Positions 16,407 to 24,197 are shown, counted from the first letter of the stretch. The stretch is 64,000 nucleotides of DNA from JAVEWJ01 sp034004605 (GCA_034004605.1 JAVEWJ010000001.1:558001-622000), one strand, 5' to 3'. The notes: generated by a model from the sequence alone, not told the origin. Numbers and translations are program-made.

Positions 16407-16637
16407 ATGAATAAAATATTACAAACAACAAGCAGGGGGCAGGTTACCTTACCGAAGGCTTGGAGGGATCAGTTTGATACAAGCTATTTTTCTGTTGAAA
16501 TAAAATCTGACGAGTTGGTTCTAAAACCTTTGCATGCGAATGATTCCTTGAAAAATAAAGTAGAGGCTTCTTGGAGTGAATATAAGGATGGTAAGATAAT
16601 AAGTGGGGATGAATTAATGAAAAAATATGGCTTATAA
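16407..16637 (+). CDS. AbrB/MazE-like antitoxin
   Basis: A 76-residue protein with an N-terminal swapped-hairpin AbrB DNA-binding fold: TTSRGQVTLPKAWRDQF at residues 7-23, then a strand pair ending LVLKPL. The C-terminal half is charged and would bind and neutralise the toxin. It overlaps the toxin gene by 11 bp, the usual translational coupling of type II pairs, and very likely represses its own promoter. Confidence 0.87.
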   Translation: MNKILQTTSRGQVTLPKAWRDQFDTSYFSVEIKSDELVLKPLHANDSLKNKVEASWSEYKDGKIISGDELMKKYGL

Positions 16638-16917
16638 ATTAGTTTATTCAAGTACTGCTGAAAAGGATTTGGAGAGGATAGATAGAGTTCAAAGCGTAAA
16701 AATTTTGAAAAAAGTAAATGAATATATTGGATTGGATAATCCTTTGGTGAAGGCAAAAAAACTAAAAGGTTTTGATGTTGATACTTTCAGGTTTCGAGTT
16801 GGTGATTATCGAGTAATTTTTCGGTTGGATGAAAAAACAAAAATTCTTGTTGTTTTGGTTGTTCTTACTATTGCGCACAGGAAAGTGGTTTATAAGAAGA
16901 TCACGAAGAGTTTGTAG
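16627..16917 (+). CDS. RelE/ParE-family toxin
   Basis: A 96-residue toxin: YSSTAEKDLERID at the N-terminus and, after residue 45, LKGFDVDTFRFRVGDYRVIFRLD, the RelE/ParE core in which the basic strand contacts mRNA or gyrase. RelE-type members cleave mRNA in the ribosomal A site; whether this one is RelE- or ParE-like is not clear from sequence. Paired with the overlapping AbrB antitoxin. Stop TAG. Confidence 0.87.
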   Translation: MAYKLVYSSTAEKDLERIDRVQSVKILKKVNEYIGLDNPLVKAKKLKGFDVDTFRFRVGDYRVIFRLDEKTKILVVLVVLTIAHRKVVYKKITKSL

Positions 16918-17001
16918 GTTTATTTTGGGGATGTGTTTTATGTTGAATTACTTTTTTTAATATGTTTAAAATTTGAGTTATCTGTGATGTCGGGTTTTAT
17001 T

Positions 17002-17007
17002 TATAAT
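17002..17007 (+). promoter_or_regulatory. TATAAT box 6 nt before a start codon
   Basis: A perfect -10 hexamer ends 6 nt before ATG 17014, so a transcript would begin at or near the start codon. The -35 is weak (TTATCT at 18 bp). Confidence 0.4.
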
Positions 17008-17013
17008 TTTTGT

Positions 17014-17373
17014 ATGAACGAATTGGCAATAAAATTGAGGGAACGGATACCTTTTTTAAGGTTTGTTTCGGATGATATTTATTTTGCTTTGGATTTTTCG
17101 GAATTTTTTTTGCCGAACGATTTTGTGAATGGTGTTCGAAGAAGGCTTGAGGATGAACTTTTTGCTTATGTTATGACTTATAAATTTTCGGGGATTTCTT
17201 TGGATGCTGATTTGAGGAGGTATTTGTGCGGAAATTTGAAAATGAAGAAGCTTTCTGCGGAGAAATTACTTGTATTGCGTTTATATGAGGAAAAGGTCAT
17301 ACCTTTTGGTGTGAGTTTCGGAGTGTATGAACGTCCGATTGAATATGTGAAAAAGACAATGATTTCGTTATAA
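17014..17373 (+). CDS. Hypothetical protein (119 aa)
   Basis: No family recognised. The protein starting MNELAIKLRERIPF is charged and mostly helical, without signal peptide or membrane segment. I chose the ATG at 17014 because upstream residues of the open frame are hydrophobic leader-like translation of AT-rich DNA and because a TATAAT lies just before it. It stands alone between the RelE pair and a gene-free stretch containing a nested hairpin. TAA stop. Confidence 0.6.
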   Translation: MNELAIKLRERIPFLRFVSDDIYFALDFSEFFLPNDFVNGVRRRLEDELFAYVMTYKFSGISLDADLRRYLCGNLKMKKLSAEKLLVLRLYEEKVIPFGVSFGVYERPIEYVKKTMISL

Positions 17374-17464
17374 AAAATACCAGGGGGGATATTTTTTTGA
17401 TAATTTTTTATTAATTTTAGGGAAATGTTAGATTCTCATTATTTTAATTCAGCATTATTGAGTT

Positions 17465-17531
17465 TTTAAGTGCCTCTCCCTGCTTGTACGAGTTTCGAAC
17501 TGAACATTATGAAGGGATTTTGTCACTTAAA
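17465..17531. other. Nested inverted-repeat hairpin between convergent genes
   Basis: TTTAAGTG (17465-17472) pairs with CACTTAAA (17524-17531); inside, TCCCT pairs with AGGGA and AGTT-TCG-AACT forms the apex. No T-run follows on either strand, so it is not a classic terminator. Could be a small RNA or protein-binding site. Confidence 0.45.
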
Positions 17532-17538
17532 GATAAAA

Positions 17539-17814
17539 TTATGATTGGGATTGTTTGAGAAGTTCTGAAAGCTCTTCTTTAACATTATTTAAGTGTGTAC
17601 ACATTTCATTCAGTGAAAGATTTTTACTTTCATTTTTCGCGTAAATTGCGATTGGTGTAAGAATATTTTTTATTTCAACGATATATACATAAACACGATA
17701 TCCTCCTGCTTTGCCTTTTGTTTGACCTGCGACGAATTTTGTAAACGCTCTGATCAATCGAAATTGACAGTTTTTATTGAAATTGAAGAGCGCCTCTCTA
17801 AGTGTTTCTTTCAA
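17539..17814 (-). CDS. RelE/HigB-like protein (possible solitary toxin)
   Basis: A 91-residue protein with KGKAGGYRVYVYIVE around residues 33-47 and LTPIAIYAKNESKNLSLNE around 52-70. This GK(S/A)GG.R......L..IY.K.E..NLS pattern is that of the RelE/HigB group in PF06296. No antitoxin gene is visible on either side: the next gene upstream on this strand is absent and the 200 bp beyond carry only AT-rich sequence. It may therefore be an orphan or degraded toxin. TAA stop. Confidence 0.55.
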   Translation of the reverse strand: MKETLREALFNFNKNCQFRLIRAFTKFVAGQTKGKAGGYRVYVYIVEIKNILTPIAIYAKNESKNLSLNEMCTHLNNVKEELSELLKQSQS

Positions 17815-17961
17815 TTTTTGATTCTTTTTTTGCTAGTTATTTTACTTGTATATTTTTCTCACTTTTAAATAAATTATATGAATAATTTTTCGTGAGATTC
17901 AAATAATTTGATAAAAAGTTTTCTGAAATATGGAAATGAGTTGGATGATTATAGTGAAGAT

Positions 17962-17989
17962 TTGTTTTTTAAGATTTAATAGTTATTAT
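17962..17989 (+). promoter_or_regulatory. Promoter of the SLH/DKNYY protein
   Basis: TTGTTT (17962-17967), 16 bp, TATTAT (17984-17989), 24 bp before ATG 18014. Confidence 0.5.
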
Positions 17990-18013
17990 GTTCTTGATAA
18001 TTAATAAAAAATT

Positions 18014-19828
18014 ATGAAAAATATAAAAAAATTTGTTGTATTATTGTTTGTTTTTAGTTTGTTTTCTTTGAATGTTTATGCGTTTGAGGATGTTCAACAA
18101 GGGGATTTGTATTTTGATGCTATTTCATATTTAGAAAATAGTGGAGTTGTTCAAGGTTATTCTGACGGGGAGTTTAAATCTAATAGGAGAGTAAGTAGAT
18201 CTGAGTTTTTGAAGATGTTGATTGAAATGAGTGAAATTGATCCTGGAAATATGACAGGTTGTTTTGAAGATGTAAAAGGTGATTGGTCTGAAAAATATGT
18301 TTGTTATGCAAAATCTGTAAATTGGGTAAATGGTTATGATGATGGAAGTTTTAAACCATCTAAGGAGGTTAATTTTGTTGAAGCGATGAAGATGACAAAG
18401 AATGCATTTTATCCTTATGGTTTTTTACATCCTTTAGAAGAAAATGAGGATTGGTTTTATCCGTATGTCAATTTTTTAGATGCAAAGGGAGTAGATGTTT
18501 GTGAGGTGAAGGCATATGATGAATTTTTGACGAGAGGTATGGTTGCAGAGCTTTTATATAGTGCAGATTTATCTATTGGTAAGTCATATTCTGAATTGAA
18601 TACTGGAAAGTGTGTTTTAGGTCATGAAACATATCAAGATTTAGGTATGGAATATTATAAATTTAGGGGTGATGTATATTTTGCAAAGATGAACGCTATT
18701 CTTTATTTAGCAGATGCTGAAACTTTTGAGAGGATTGATGAACACATTGGAAGAGATAAAAATTATGTTTTTTCTGGAGCTGATATCATTATTGGCGCGG
18801 ATCCTTTTACTTATGAAATTTTAGGATATATGTATCTTATTGATAGGGCCTGGGGAAAAGATAAAAATAATATTTATTACGGTTTAGATGTCTATGAGGA
18901 TGCTGATTATTCGTCTTTTGAAGTTTTGGCAGATGATTATTTGAAAGATAAAAATGGGGTTTATTTGATGTCTAAATGGAGCACTTTACCATTGATTAAA
19001 ATTGAAGGTGCGGATCCTATGACATTTAAGTTACTTAGTTATTTTTATGGAAAGGATAAGTTAAATATTTTTTATAAGAAAGATTTAATTGAGAATGTTG
19101 ATTATACATCTTTTGAAGTTATTGAAAGAGCTCCTTTTATGTCTTACTCTAAAGATAAAAATAATATTTATTACGGTTCTCTTGTTGTTGAAGGAGCTGA
19201 TGTAAATACATTTGAATTTGTTGGAAATGAGGGTTATGCAAAGGATATTAATTCTGTTTTTTGGTTAGATCAGGTTCTGTCATGGGCAGATCCAGATACT
19301 TTTGAAATTTTTAATAATGATTTTTATTTGGAGCAATATTTAAAATGTGATGTTTGTTTAAAGGATAAAGATCATGTTTTTGTTAATGATGATTTTGTGT
19401 TTGGAGCAGATCCTGATTCTTTTGAATATTTGGGAGAAAGATATTGGAAGGATAAAAATAATGTTTATATAAATGGGGTGATTTTAGAAGGTGCGGATTC
19501 TTTAAGTTTTGAAAAGTTGAATTATTTATATAGTCGAGATATTAATAATGTTTATTTTAATATTTGGAATGAAAACGGATTTATACTCGATGAAGTAGAT
19601 GTAGCTTCTTTTGAAGTATTGGAAGATGGTTATGCAAAAGATAAAAATAATATTTATTTTGAAGGTGTAATAGTTATAGGTGCAGATGTAGCTTCTTTTG
19701 AAGTTTTGTCAGAGCAAAATTCTACAAGTTGTTATATGTATGCGATGGATAAAAATTATATATATAAGGAAGGAAGTGTCTTTGAGGGAGCTGTTTTGGA
19801 ACATTTGCCTGAGGATGCTTATTGTTAA
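18014..19828 (+). CDS. SLH-anchored DKNYY-repeat surface protein (604 aa)
   Basis: A signal peptide (residues 1-23, ending VYA) is followed by two clear SLH domains (about 24-75 and 82-130) and a weaker third (about 140-185). From about residue 240 to the end there are at least ten repeats of the form DKNNIYY..........GAD..SFE.L, the DKNYY family repeat, spaced roughly 30-40 residues. DKNYY proteins are of unknown function; the SLH domains indicate wall attachment. The Ala-Asp-x-x-(S/T)-F-E phase is well kept, so the gene is under selection. Single-gene unit with its own promoter. TAA stop. Confidence 0.88.
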   Translation: MKNIKKFVVLLFVFSLFSLNVYAFEDVQQGDLYFDAISYLENSGVVQGYSDGEFKSNRRVSRSEFLKMLIEMSEIDPGNMTGCFEDVKGDWSEKYVCYAKSVNWVNGYDDGSFKPSKEVNFVEAMKMTKNAFYPYGFLHPLEENEDWFYPYVNFLDAKGVDVCEVKAYDEFLTRGMVAELLYSADLSIGKSYSELNTGKCVLGHETYQDLGMEYYKFRGDVYFAKMNAILYLADAETFERIDEHIGRDKNYVFSGADIIIGADPFTYEILGYMYLIDRAWGKDKNNIYYGLDVYEDADYSSFEVLADDYLKDKNGVYLMSKWSTLPLIKIEGADPMTFKLLSYFYGKDKLNIFYKKDLIENVDYTSFEVIERAPFMSYSKDKNNIYYGSLVVEGADVNTFEFVGNEGYAKDINSVFWLDQVLSWADPDTFEIFNNDFYLEQYLKCDVCLKDKDHVFVNDDFVFGADPDSFEYLGERYWKDKNNVYINGVILEGADSLSFEKLNYLYSRDINNVYFNIWNENGFILDEVDVASFEVLEDGYAKDKNNIYFEGVIVIGADVASFEVLSEQNSTSCYMYAMDKNYIYKEGSVFEGAVLEHLPEDAYC

Positions 19829-19886
19829 ATCTTTCTCTCTGTGAATAATTTTAAACTGAAGTTCTTTTTGAGACTGCAGATAGTTT

Positions 19887-19905
19887 ATGGCTCCCGGGGC
19901 CGGAT
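19887..19905. repeat. 19-bp duplicate of the tRNA-Asn 3' end
   Basis: Identical to 20076-20094, which covers the CCA end, 3' acceptor strand and part of the T stem of the tRNA-Asn gene. Direct orientation, 189 bp apart. This resembles the attachment-site repeats left by elements that integrate at tRNA genes. The intervening DNA includes a GTTTGCC/GGCAAAC hairpin (19913-19929) and no supported gene. Confidence 0.7.
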
Positions 19906-20076
19906 AGCGGTCGTTTGCCTTTGGCAAACTCCCTTGGAATCTGCGTTCGCTCGCAAATGAGAAAGCAAACTTTCCCGCTTGGCTCGCTCACTTGATTCCG
20001 CGAACCTCCGGTTCTCATCCGTCCCTGTGAACATGTTGAAAATTCGCTGAATGCCTTGCATCCATCGATTTTTCAA

Positions 20077-20151
20077 TGGCTCCCGGGGCCGGATTCGAAC
20101 CGGCGACCAACAGATTAACAGTCTGCTGCGCTACCGCTGCGCCACCCGGGA
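20077..20151 (-). tRNA. tRNA-Asn (GTT)
   Basis: A complete cloverleaf on the minus strand: 7-bp acceptor TCCCGGG/CCCGGGA, anticodon stem CAGA/TCTG with loop CTGTTAA (anticodon GTT), T arm GCCGG-TTCGAAT-CCGGC, discriminator G and encoded CCA (20079-20077). Confidence 0.96.
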
Positions 20152-20239
20152 GTGTCTTTGATTTGCTTAAAATAGTAAAAAACTTTTAAGCGCGTTTAAT
20201 ATAATCAAGTCCGTTTTATTTTTCAACTGATTTTTTGTT

Positions 20240-21406
20240 TTAAACTTGGGTGATGCAAATAAGCCTTCCTACGATTTGATCGGCGCGTTTGTATAGAAAT
20301 TTGTCGATTAGTATAATTTCGCTTTCCGAAACGATTTCATCAACCGGACTTTTTATCGTTTTTGAATAATCCGGAATGCAGAAAACGATTTTTCCGTCTT
20401 TTTTTGTATATTTTTTTGCAGCATTGAGCCAAGAAACATAAAGTCGTTTAATTTCCTTGTAGTTTTCTTTTGCCCTGTCGGGATTAGGCGATTTGCTTAT
20501 CGCAGGGCCCAAAAAACCTTCTGTCACTATCGCATCCATCTTTTCTCCCAAATCGCTCTGTGATAGTAAAGTGGCGTCTTTTTGGAAAATTTTTGCCGCA
20601 GGTTTTGTGCTAAATTTTTGTTCAATGAATTGGCAGTTTATTTTGGCGGCCTTTACCATTTCCGGATTTAAATCCGAGCCGTATACTTTTTTGCCCATTA
20701 ATAAGCCTTCGTAAAGTATCGTGCCCGTTCCGCAAAATGGATCAAAAATTGTGTTCGCGTCCTTTCCGGCAAGATTTATTAAAATTTGTGCAAGTTTTGG
20801 GGGTAGCATCCCGATTCGGGCGTCTCTTGCTGGTTTTTCGTAATCTCTAAATCTGTATGCATCAATATTTTGAATACTTACACCCTTTGCAATGAGTATA
20901 TTTTTTGAACAGCCGACTATGTTTATATCAAGTCCTTTTCGGGCTAAATCCGCCTTGTAGACCGTTGCGGTTTTTGGGTTTTCAAATCCGATATTCACAA
21001 ATCTTGATGAAGTATTTAATGAATTTTTTAGAAATAATTTAAAGTTTTTTAATAATGTTTTGCTATTAATAGATCTGCGATTTCTTAAATTAAAAATAGA
21101 TATGCCGAAGTCAATTTTGTTTTTATCGAAATATTCATCGGAAAAAGCGTTTTCCAGCGCCTTACTTAAATATATAGTGAGTTCTTCGTCTTTTTCGTTC
21201 GGATAGGGGATTTCCCCAACTACTTCCATTATTTTGATAGTGCCGCCGAGTAAGTCTTGAAATTTTTGCGGGTTAATTTCTTTTTCGAGTTCAAATATCG
21301 CGGTTTTGTCGTGTGACTCAAAAAGAAAACTTTCTCCTAAAAGAGAGGTGAGTTCGGCGACAGATAGCGTTGGATTTTGTCCTAGTTCAAAAATGTATTT
21401 ATACAT
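20240..21406 (-). CDS. Trm11-like RNA methyltransferase
   Basis: An AdoMet-dependent methylase of the UPF0020/Trm11 type. The N-terminal 170 residues resemble a THUMP-like RNA-binding region; the Rossmann domain follows, with DPFCGTGTILYEG (about residue 222) and SDLNPEMV (about 245). Motif IV reads TEGFLGP rather than the DPPYG usual in Trm11 enzymes; a TEP.LGP variant is known in relatives. The likely substrate is tRNA (guanine-N2) by family, but not proven. Its 3' neighbour is tRNA-Asn on the same strand. Length 388 residues. Confidence 0.8.
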   Translation of the reverse strand: MYKYIFELGQNPTLSVAELTSLLGESFLFESHDKTAIFELEKEINPQKFQDLLGGTIKIMEVVGEIPYPNEKDEELTIYLSKALENAFSDEYFDKNKIDFGISIFNLRNRRSINSKTLLKNFKLFLKNSLNTSSRFVNIGFENPKTATVYKADLARKGLDINIVGCSKNILIAKGVSIQNIDAYRFRDYEKPARDARIGMLPPKLAQILINLAGKDANTIFDPFCGTGTILYEGLLMGKKVYGSDLNPEMVKAAKINCQFIEQKFSTKPAAKIFQKDATLLSQSDLGEKMDAIVTEGFLGPAISKSPNPDRAKENYKEIKRLYVSWLNAAKKYTKKDGKIVFCIPDYSKTIKSPVDEIVSESEIILIDKFLYKRADQIVGRLICITQV

Positions 21407-21446
21407 TTGCTTGTTTTATAATTTCTAAATTTATTACTTTATCGCC

Positions 21447-21680
21447 ATGTTAAACGAAAATCTTGAAAAGACAATAGAAAGCCAAAAAAAGCATTTTGAA
21501 ATTTCCACTGAAACAGTTCCCCCAATTATTGATGAGAAACAATTTTCAAAAGAAAAGATTTTTCTTTCTTTGTATATAGTTTTTTCCGTTTTATCTGCTT
21601 TTTTACTTGGAATGATGGTCGAAAAATTTGTCTTTCTTGAGGCAAATAAGTCGCCTGTTTATTATAGTGAATTTAATTAA
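21447..21680 (+). CDS. Small single-pass membrane protein (77 aa)
   Basis: No family recognised. A charged N-terminal stretch of 35 residues precedes one membrane segment (FLSLYIVFSVLSAFLLGMM, about 40-58) and a short tail. It is divergent from the methylase and lies 80 bp before ssb. Proline and glutamate content argue for a real protein, but the call is tentative. TAA stop. Confidence 0.5.
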   Translation: MLNENLEKTIESQKKHFEISTETVPPIIDEKQFSKEKIFLSLYIVFSVLSAFLLGMMVEKFVFLEANKSPVYYSEFN

Positions 21681-21761
21681 GATTATCGGCAAGTGATAAT
21701 TATTGAGCTAGAAGGACAAAAAATATATCTTAAATTTAGTATTATAATTAACATTAAAAAT

Positions 21762-22223
21762 ATGGCAATGTCGTTAAACAGGGTTCAGTTGATCGGAAAT
21801 CTTACGAGAGATCCGGAGGTAAAACAAATCCCCAGTGGTCAAATGGTTTGTTCTTTCGGAATAGCCACAAATTACACTTACAATGATTCAAGTGGTGAGA
21901 AACAAACAAAAACGGAGTTTCATAATATCGTAGCTTGGGGAAAGCTTGCGGATATTTGCGGACAATATTTGAAAAAAGGTCAAAAGATTTTTTGCGAAGG
22001 TCGCATGCAGACAAGAGATTGGGAAGGGGAGGATGGTGTTAAAAGATCTCGTACCGAAGTGAATTTGGATAATATGATTATGCTTGGGGGAAAAGGGGAT
22101 TCTTCTTCGTTTGATGTAGGTTCAAGAGAAGCTGGAGGTATTTCTGAAAGCAAAAAAGCTGATACGGCTGAAACCGTTACAGCGGATTCGGATGAAGTGG
22201 CCATTGAGGATTTGCCGTTCTAA
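21762..22223 (+). CDS. ssb: Single-stranded DNA-binding protein
   Basis: SSB coats single-stranded DNA in replication and repair. An OB fold occupies residues 1-110: LNRVQLIGNLTRDPEVK, TEFHNIVAWGKLADICGQYL and the RDWE...R strand. A flexible linker leads to the acidic tip VAIEDLPF, the partner-recruiting tail that ends nearly all bacterial SSBs. The start at ATG 21762 is chosen because the OB fold begins there; a second ATG lies two codons later. A TATAAT at 21743-21748 lies 13 nt upstream. Confidence 0.97.
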   Translation: MAMSLNRVQLIGNLTRDPEVKQIPSGQMVCSFGIATNYTYNDSSGEKQTKTEFHNIVAWGKLADICGQYLKKGQKIFCEGRMQTRDWEGEDGVKRSRTEVNLDNMIMLGGKGDSSSFDVGSREAGGISESKKADTAETVTADSDEVAIEDLPF

Positions 22224-22243
22224 AAACTGTAAATGTATAAAAA

Positions 22244-22274
22244 GACTCTTTGCTTTTGGCTTAGAGTTTTTTTG
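22244..22274 (+). terminator. Terminator after ssb
   Basis: GACTCT...AGAGT hairpin followed by seven T residues, about 20 bp after the ssb stop. Confidence 0.75.
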
Positions 22275-22317
22275 TTTTACTTAGAATTTTCTACTTAATT
22301 TTTTGAAGATTTTTAGT

Positions 22318-22655
22318 GGAGGTTCTACTTTTAATGCTTCGCTTCGCTACGCATTGTTAAATAAGGAGCGCCTAATGTCGAATTTCACATGCGGGCCTTA
22401 TAAAATTTGAGGCATAGGCAGAGGTGGACTTCAGCGCTCCAACGCATCGCTCATTAATAGGTTTCTTATTGGCACAATGATTTATTATTGACCCAAGAAA
22501 ACTCTATAGAACGACGGGTGCATACACAAACCAACCATTAATTGTGTTGCGATTGCCAGGCGTCAAGTTGACACTTTGGCGCCCCCCTACCGTTCTTTGG
22601 AAGTTTTATTTAACGACGAGAATCTCCATCGTCCATTTTTATTTTTGTTTTTGTT
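22318..22655 (+). ncRNA. Candidate structured RNA of unknown class
   Basis: This gene-free stretch is richer in G+C than its flanks and folds well. Stem 1: GGAGCGC (22365-22371) with GCGCTCC (22434-22440). Nested inside: CTAATG with CATAG (22413-22417, one bulge) and TCGAATTT (22378-22385) with AAATTTGA (22403-22410). A second hairpin is GGCGTCAA/TTGGCGCC (22559-22583). GACGA/TCGTC (22615-22633) precedes three T-runs and looks like a terminator. Several pairs are G-U on the plus strand and would be A-C mismatches on the minus strand, which favours a plus-strand RNA. I could not match it to RNase P RNA, tmRNA, SRP RNA or a known riboswitch. Possible weak promoter TTGAAG at 22303. Confidence 0.45.
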
Positions 22656-22689
22656 GTATCTCTCATTTTATTGAAAGAATACGGTTTTT

Positions 22690-22860
22690 TTGTTGTTTTT
22701 GTTTTTGTTTTGTCCCTCGCAATATTTGTGGAGGGAGCTTTACGGTGGCATCGGTTGGAATACCATCGAAAAGTAGGGAGCAGGAGAATAAAATTTTTGT
22801 TCAGTTTTACTCTTTTGATCCCCACTTTTCGCTTCGGGAGGTGAATTTTTAAAGAACAAA
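22690..22860 (+). other. Gene-free stretch with two further hairpins
   Basis: TCCCTC (22713-22718) pairs perfectly with GAGGGA (22731-22736), and CACTTTT with GGGAGGTG (22823-22843) through several G-U pairs that exist only on the plus strand. A long open frame here (22544-22852) translates low-complexity Cys/Phe-rich sequence and I do not accept it as a gene. May be a second RNA or part of a long gmk leader. Confidence 0.35.
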
Positions 22861-22906
22861 TTCTTAGTATTTTATCACTTTGGGCTAAGTATTTCAACAT
22901 ATTTCT

Positions 22907-22935
22907 TTGATATACTGCGTTAATTGAAATATACT
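22907..22935 (+). promoter_or_regulatory. Promoter of gmk
   Basis: TTGATA (22907-22912), 17 bp, TATACT (22930-22935). A further TATAAT lies at 22961-22966. The leader to ATG 22993 would be about 50 nt. Confidence 0.6.
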
Positions 22936-22992
22936 TGTTTTGTAAATGTTGAAATCAATATATAATACCATAATCTAAGTATAAAATCAAGT

Positions 22993-23592
22993 ATGCAAAA
23001 CGAAAATATTCTCATTGGAAAGCTGTTTCTTATTGTTGGTCCTTCGGGGTCGGGAAAAAGCTCTGTTCTTAAGGCAATAAAAAAGAGATATCGAGGTTTT
23101 GTTTATCCCGTTTCCTTTACTACAAGACCTATTCGCGATGGAGAAGTGGAGGGTGAGGTGTACAATTTTATCTCTGTTGACGATTTTAAGCGCAAAATCG
23201 ACGCCGGCGATTTTTTGGAATATGCCGTTGTTCACGGTACTAATTATTATGGAACTGACAAAAAGACCATTATTGACGCTTTGTCTGGAGGGGCTGTTGT
23301 TGTGAGAGAGGTTGATGTGCAAGGTTTTTTGAGTATCAAAAGTATTGTTCCAAAAGAAAATTTGGTTTCGATTTTTATCGATTTGGGAGATGAAAAAGAA
23401 CTTGAAGAAAGAATCAGGGCTCGTGGAGTAATGAATGAGGATGAATTTTTGAGAAGGATGGAAAGCATGAATAAAGAGATGAAGATTAAGGATGATTGCG
23501 ACTTTGTTGTGAAAAATCCTTTTGGAAAATTGAATGAGTGTATTAGCGATGTTGAACAAATTATTCTTGATGAAATTAAAAATTTGTACTAA
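22993..23592 (+). CDS. gmk: Guanylate kinase
   Basis: Converts GMP to GDP with ATP. P-loop IVGPSGSGKSS (about residues 13-23), GMP-binding SFTTRPIRDGE (about 41-51), and the G(x)YG-type YYGTD segment near 83-87 are all present. Length 199 residues is standard. The final residues KNLY lie just before the tRNA-Gln gene. TAA stop. Confidence 0.97.
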   Translation: MQNENILIGKLFLIVGPSGSGKSSVLKAIKKRYRGFVYPVSFTTRPIRDGEVEGEVYNFISVDDFKRKIDAGDFLEYAVVHGTNYYGTDKKTIIDALSGGAVVVREVDVQGFLSIKSIVPKENLVSIFIDLGDEKELEERIRARGVMNEDEFLRRMESMNKEMKIKDDCDFVVKNPFGKLNECISDVEQIILDEIKNLY

Positions 23593-23615
23593 ATTTCTGG
23601 CGTAAAATAGATTAT

Positions 23616-23689
23616 TGGGGCGTCGCCAAGTGGTAAGGCAGTGGGTTCTGGTCCCACCACCGGGGGTTCGAATCCCTCCGCCCCAGCCA
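23616..23689 (+). tRNA. tRNA-Gln (CTG)
   Basis: Acceptor TGGGGCG/CGCCCCA, D arm with GTGGTAAGGCA, anticodon stem GTGGG/CCCAC with loop TTCTGGT (anticodon CTG), T arm GGGGG-TTCGAAT-CCCTC, discriminator G and encoded CCA. Confidence 0.96.
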
Positions 23690-23709
23690 AAATTTTAAAT
23701 CTTCATTTT

Positions 23710-24165
23710 ATGAAATATTCATTTTTCGCTCTATTCCTCTTCGTTTCTCTGTTTGTTTTAAATTCCTGTGCTTTCGAACTTCAGAAGGAATATACTTGTG
23801 AGACCAAATGTGAAAGTCTAAGTAATGTTTGTGGTTCAAGTTTTTCTTATGATCAGTGTCTTAGTTCCTGCACAGATTGCGGGTTCACTTTTTCGAACGA
23901 AATCACTTCTTCCGAAGATTGCGAGGAAGTGTCCGAGAAAATTTCGCAGTGCAATTTTCCTGAAAAACAGTCTTTGAATTGTGAAGATGCTTGCCATAAT
24001 TACAATAATCAATGTCTTATTTGGGTTCCGAATGTCGATCAAAAACTTTTTGACGAGGGTTTTTCTTCTTGTATGTCTGAATGTGAAAGTTGGTCGAAGG
24101 AAAAAATTGGATGTATGGAAAATGCGAATGATTGTCCGTCAATGACGGAAATATGTGGTTTGTAG
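23710..24165 (+). CDS. Cysteine-rich lipoprotein
   Basis: A 151-residue precursor with a lipoprotein signal peptide: basic start MKYS, hydrophobic core and lipobox LNSC (Cys at about 20), which Lgt would modify. The mature part holds about 16 cysteines in CxxxC-like spacing (ETKCES, SSCTDC, CEDACH), suggesting a disulfide-stabilised extracellular domain. Family not recognised. Located directly after tRNA-Gln; the frame upstream of ATG 23710 would run into the tRNA and is rejected. Stop TAG. Confidence 0.8.
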   Translation: MKYSFFALFLFVSLFVLNSCAFELQKEYTCETKCESLSNVCGSSFSYDQCLSSCTDCGFTFSNEITSSEDCEEVSEKISQCNFPEKQSLNCEDACHNYNNQCLIWVPNVDQKLFDEGFSSCMSECESWSKEKIGCMENANDCPSMTEICGL

Positions 24166-24197
24166 TGTTTGATCATTATTGAAAAATATATATACAT

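Noticed and set aside
19885..20076. Open frame of 63 codons on the minus strand beside tRNA-Asn
   Set aside because: It overlaps the duplicated tRNA end and translates sequence-repeat DNA; no protein-like features.
22350..22450. Integron attC-like half sites (GTTAAAT, GCCTAAT, ATTTAAC) in the ssb-gmk gap
   Set aside because: The half sites are in the wrong order and orientation for an attC, no matching partner boxes are found at the proper ends, and no integrase gene is in the window.
22544..22852. Open frame of 102 codons in the ssb-gmk gap
   Set aside because: Translation is low-complexity Cys/Phe/Ile sequence from T-rich DNA, has no start context like its neighbours, and lies over hairpins and T-runs.
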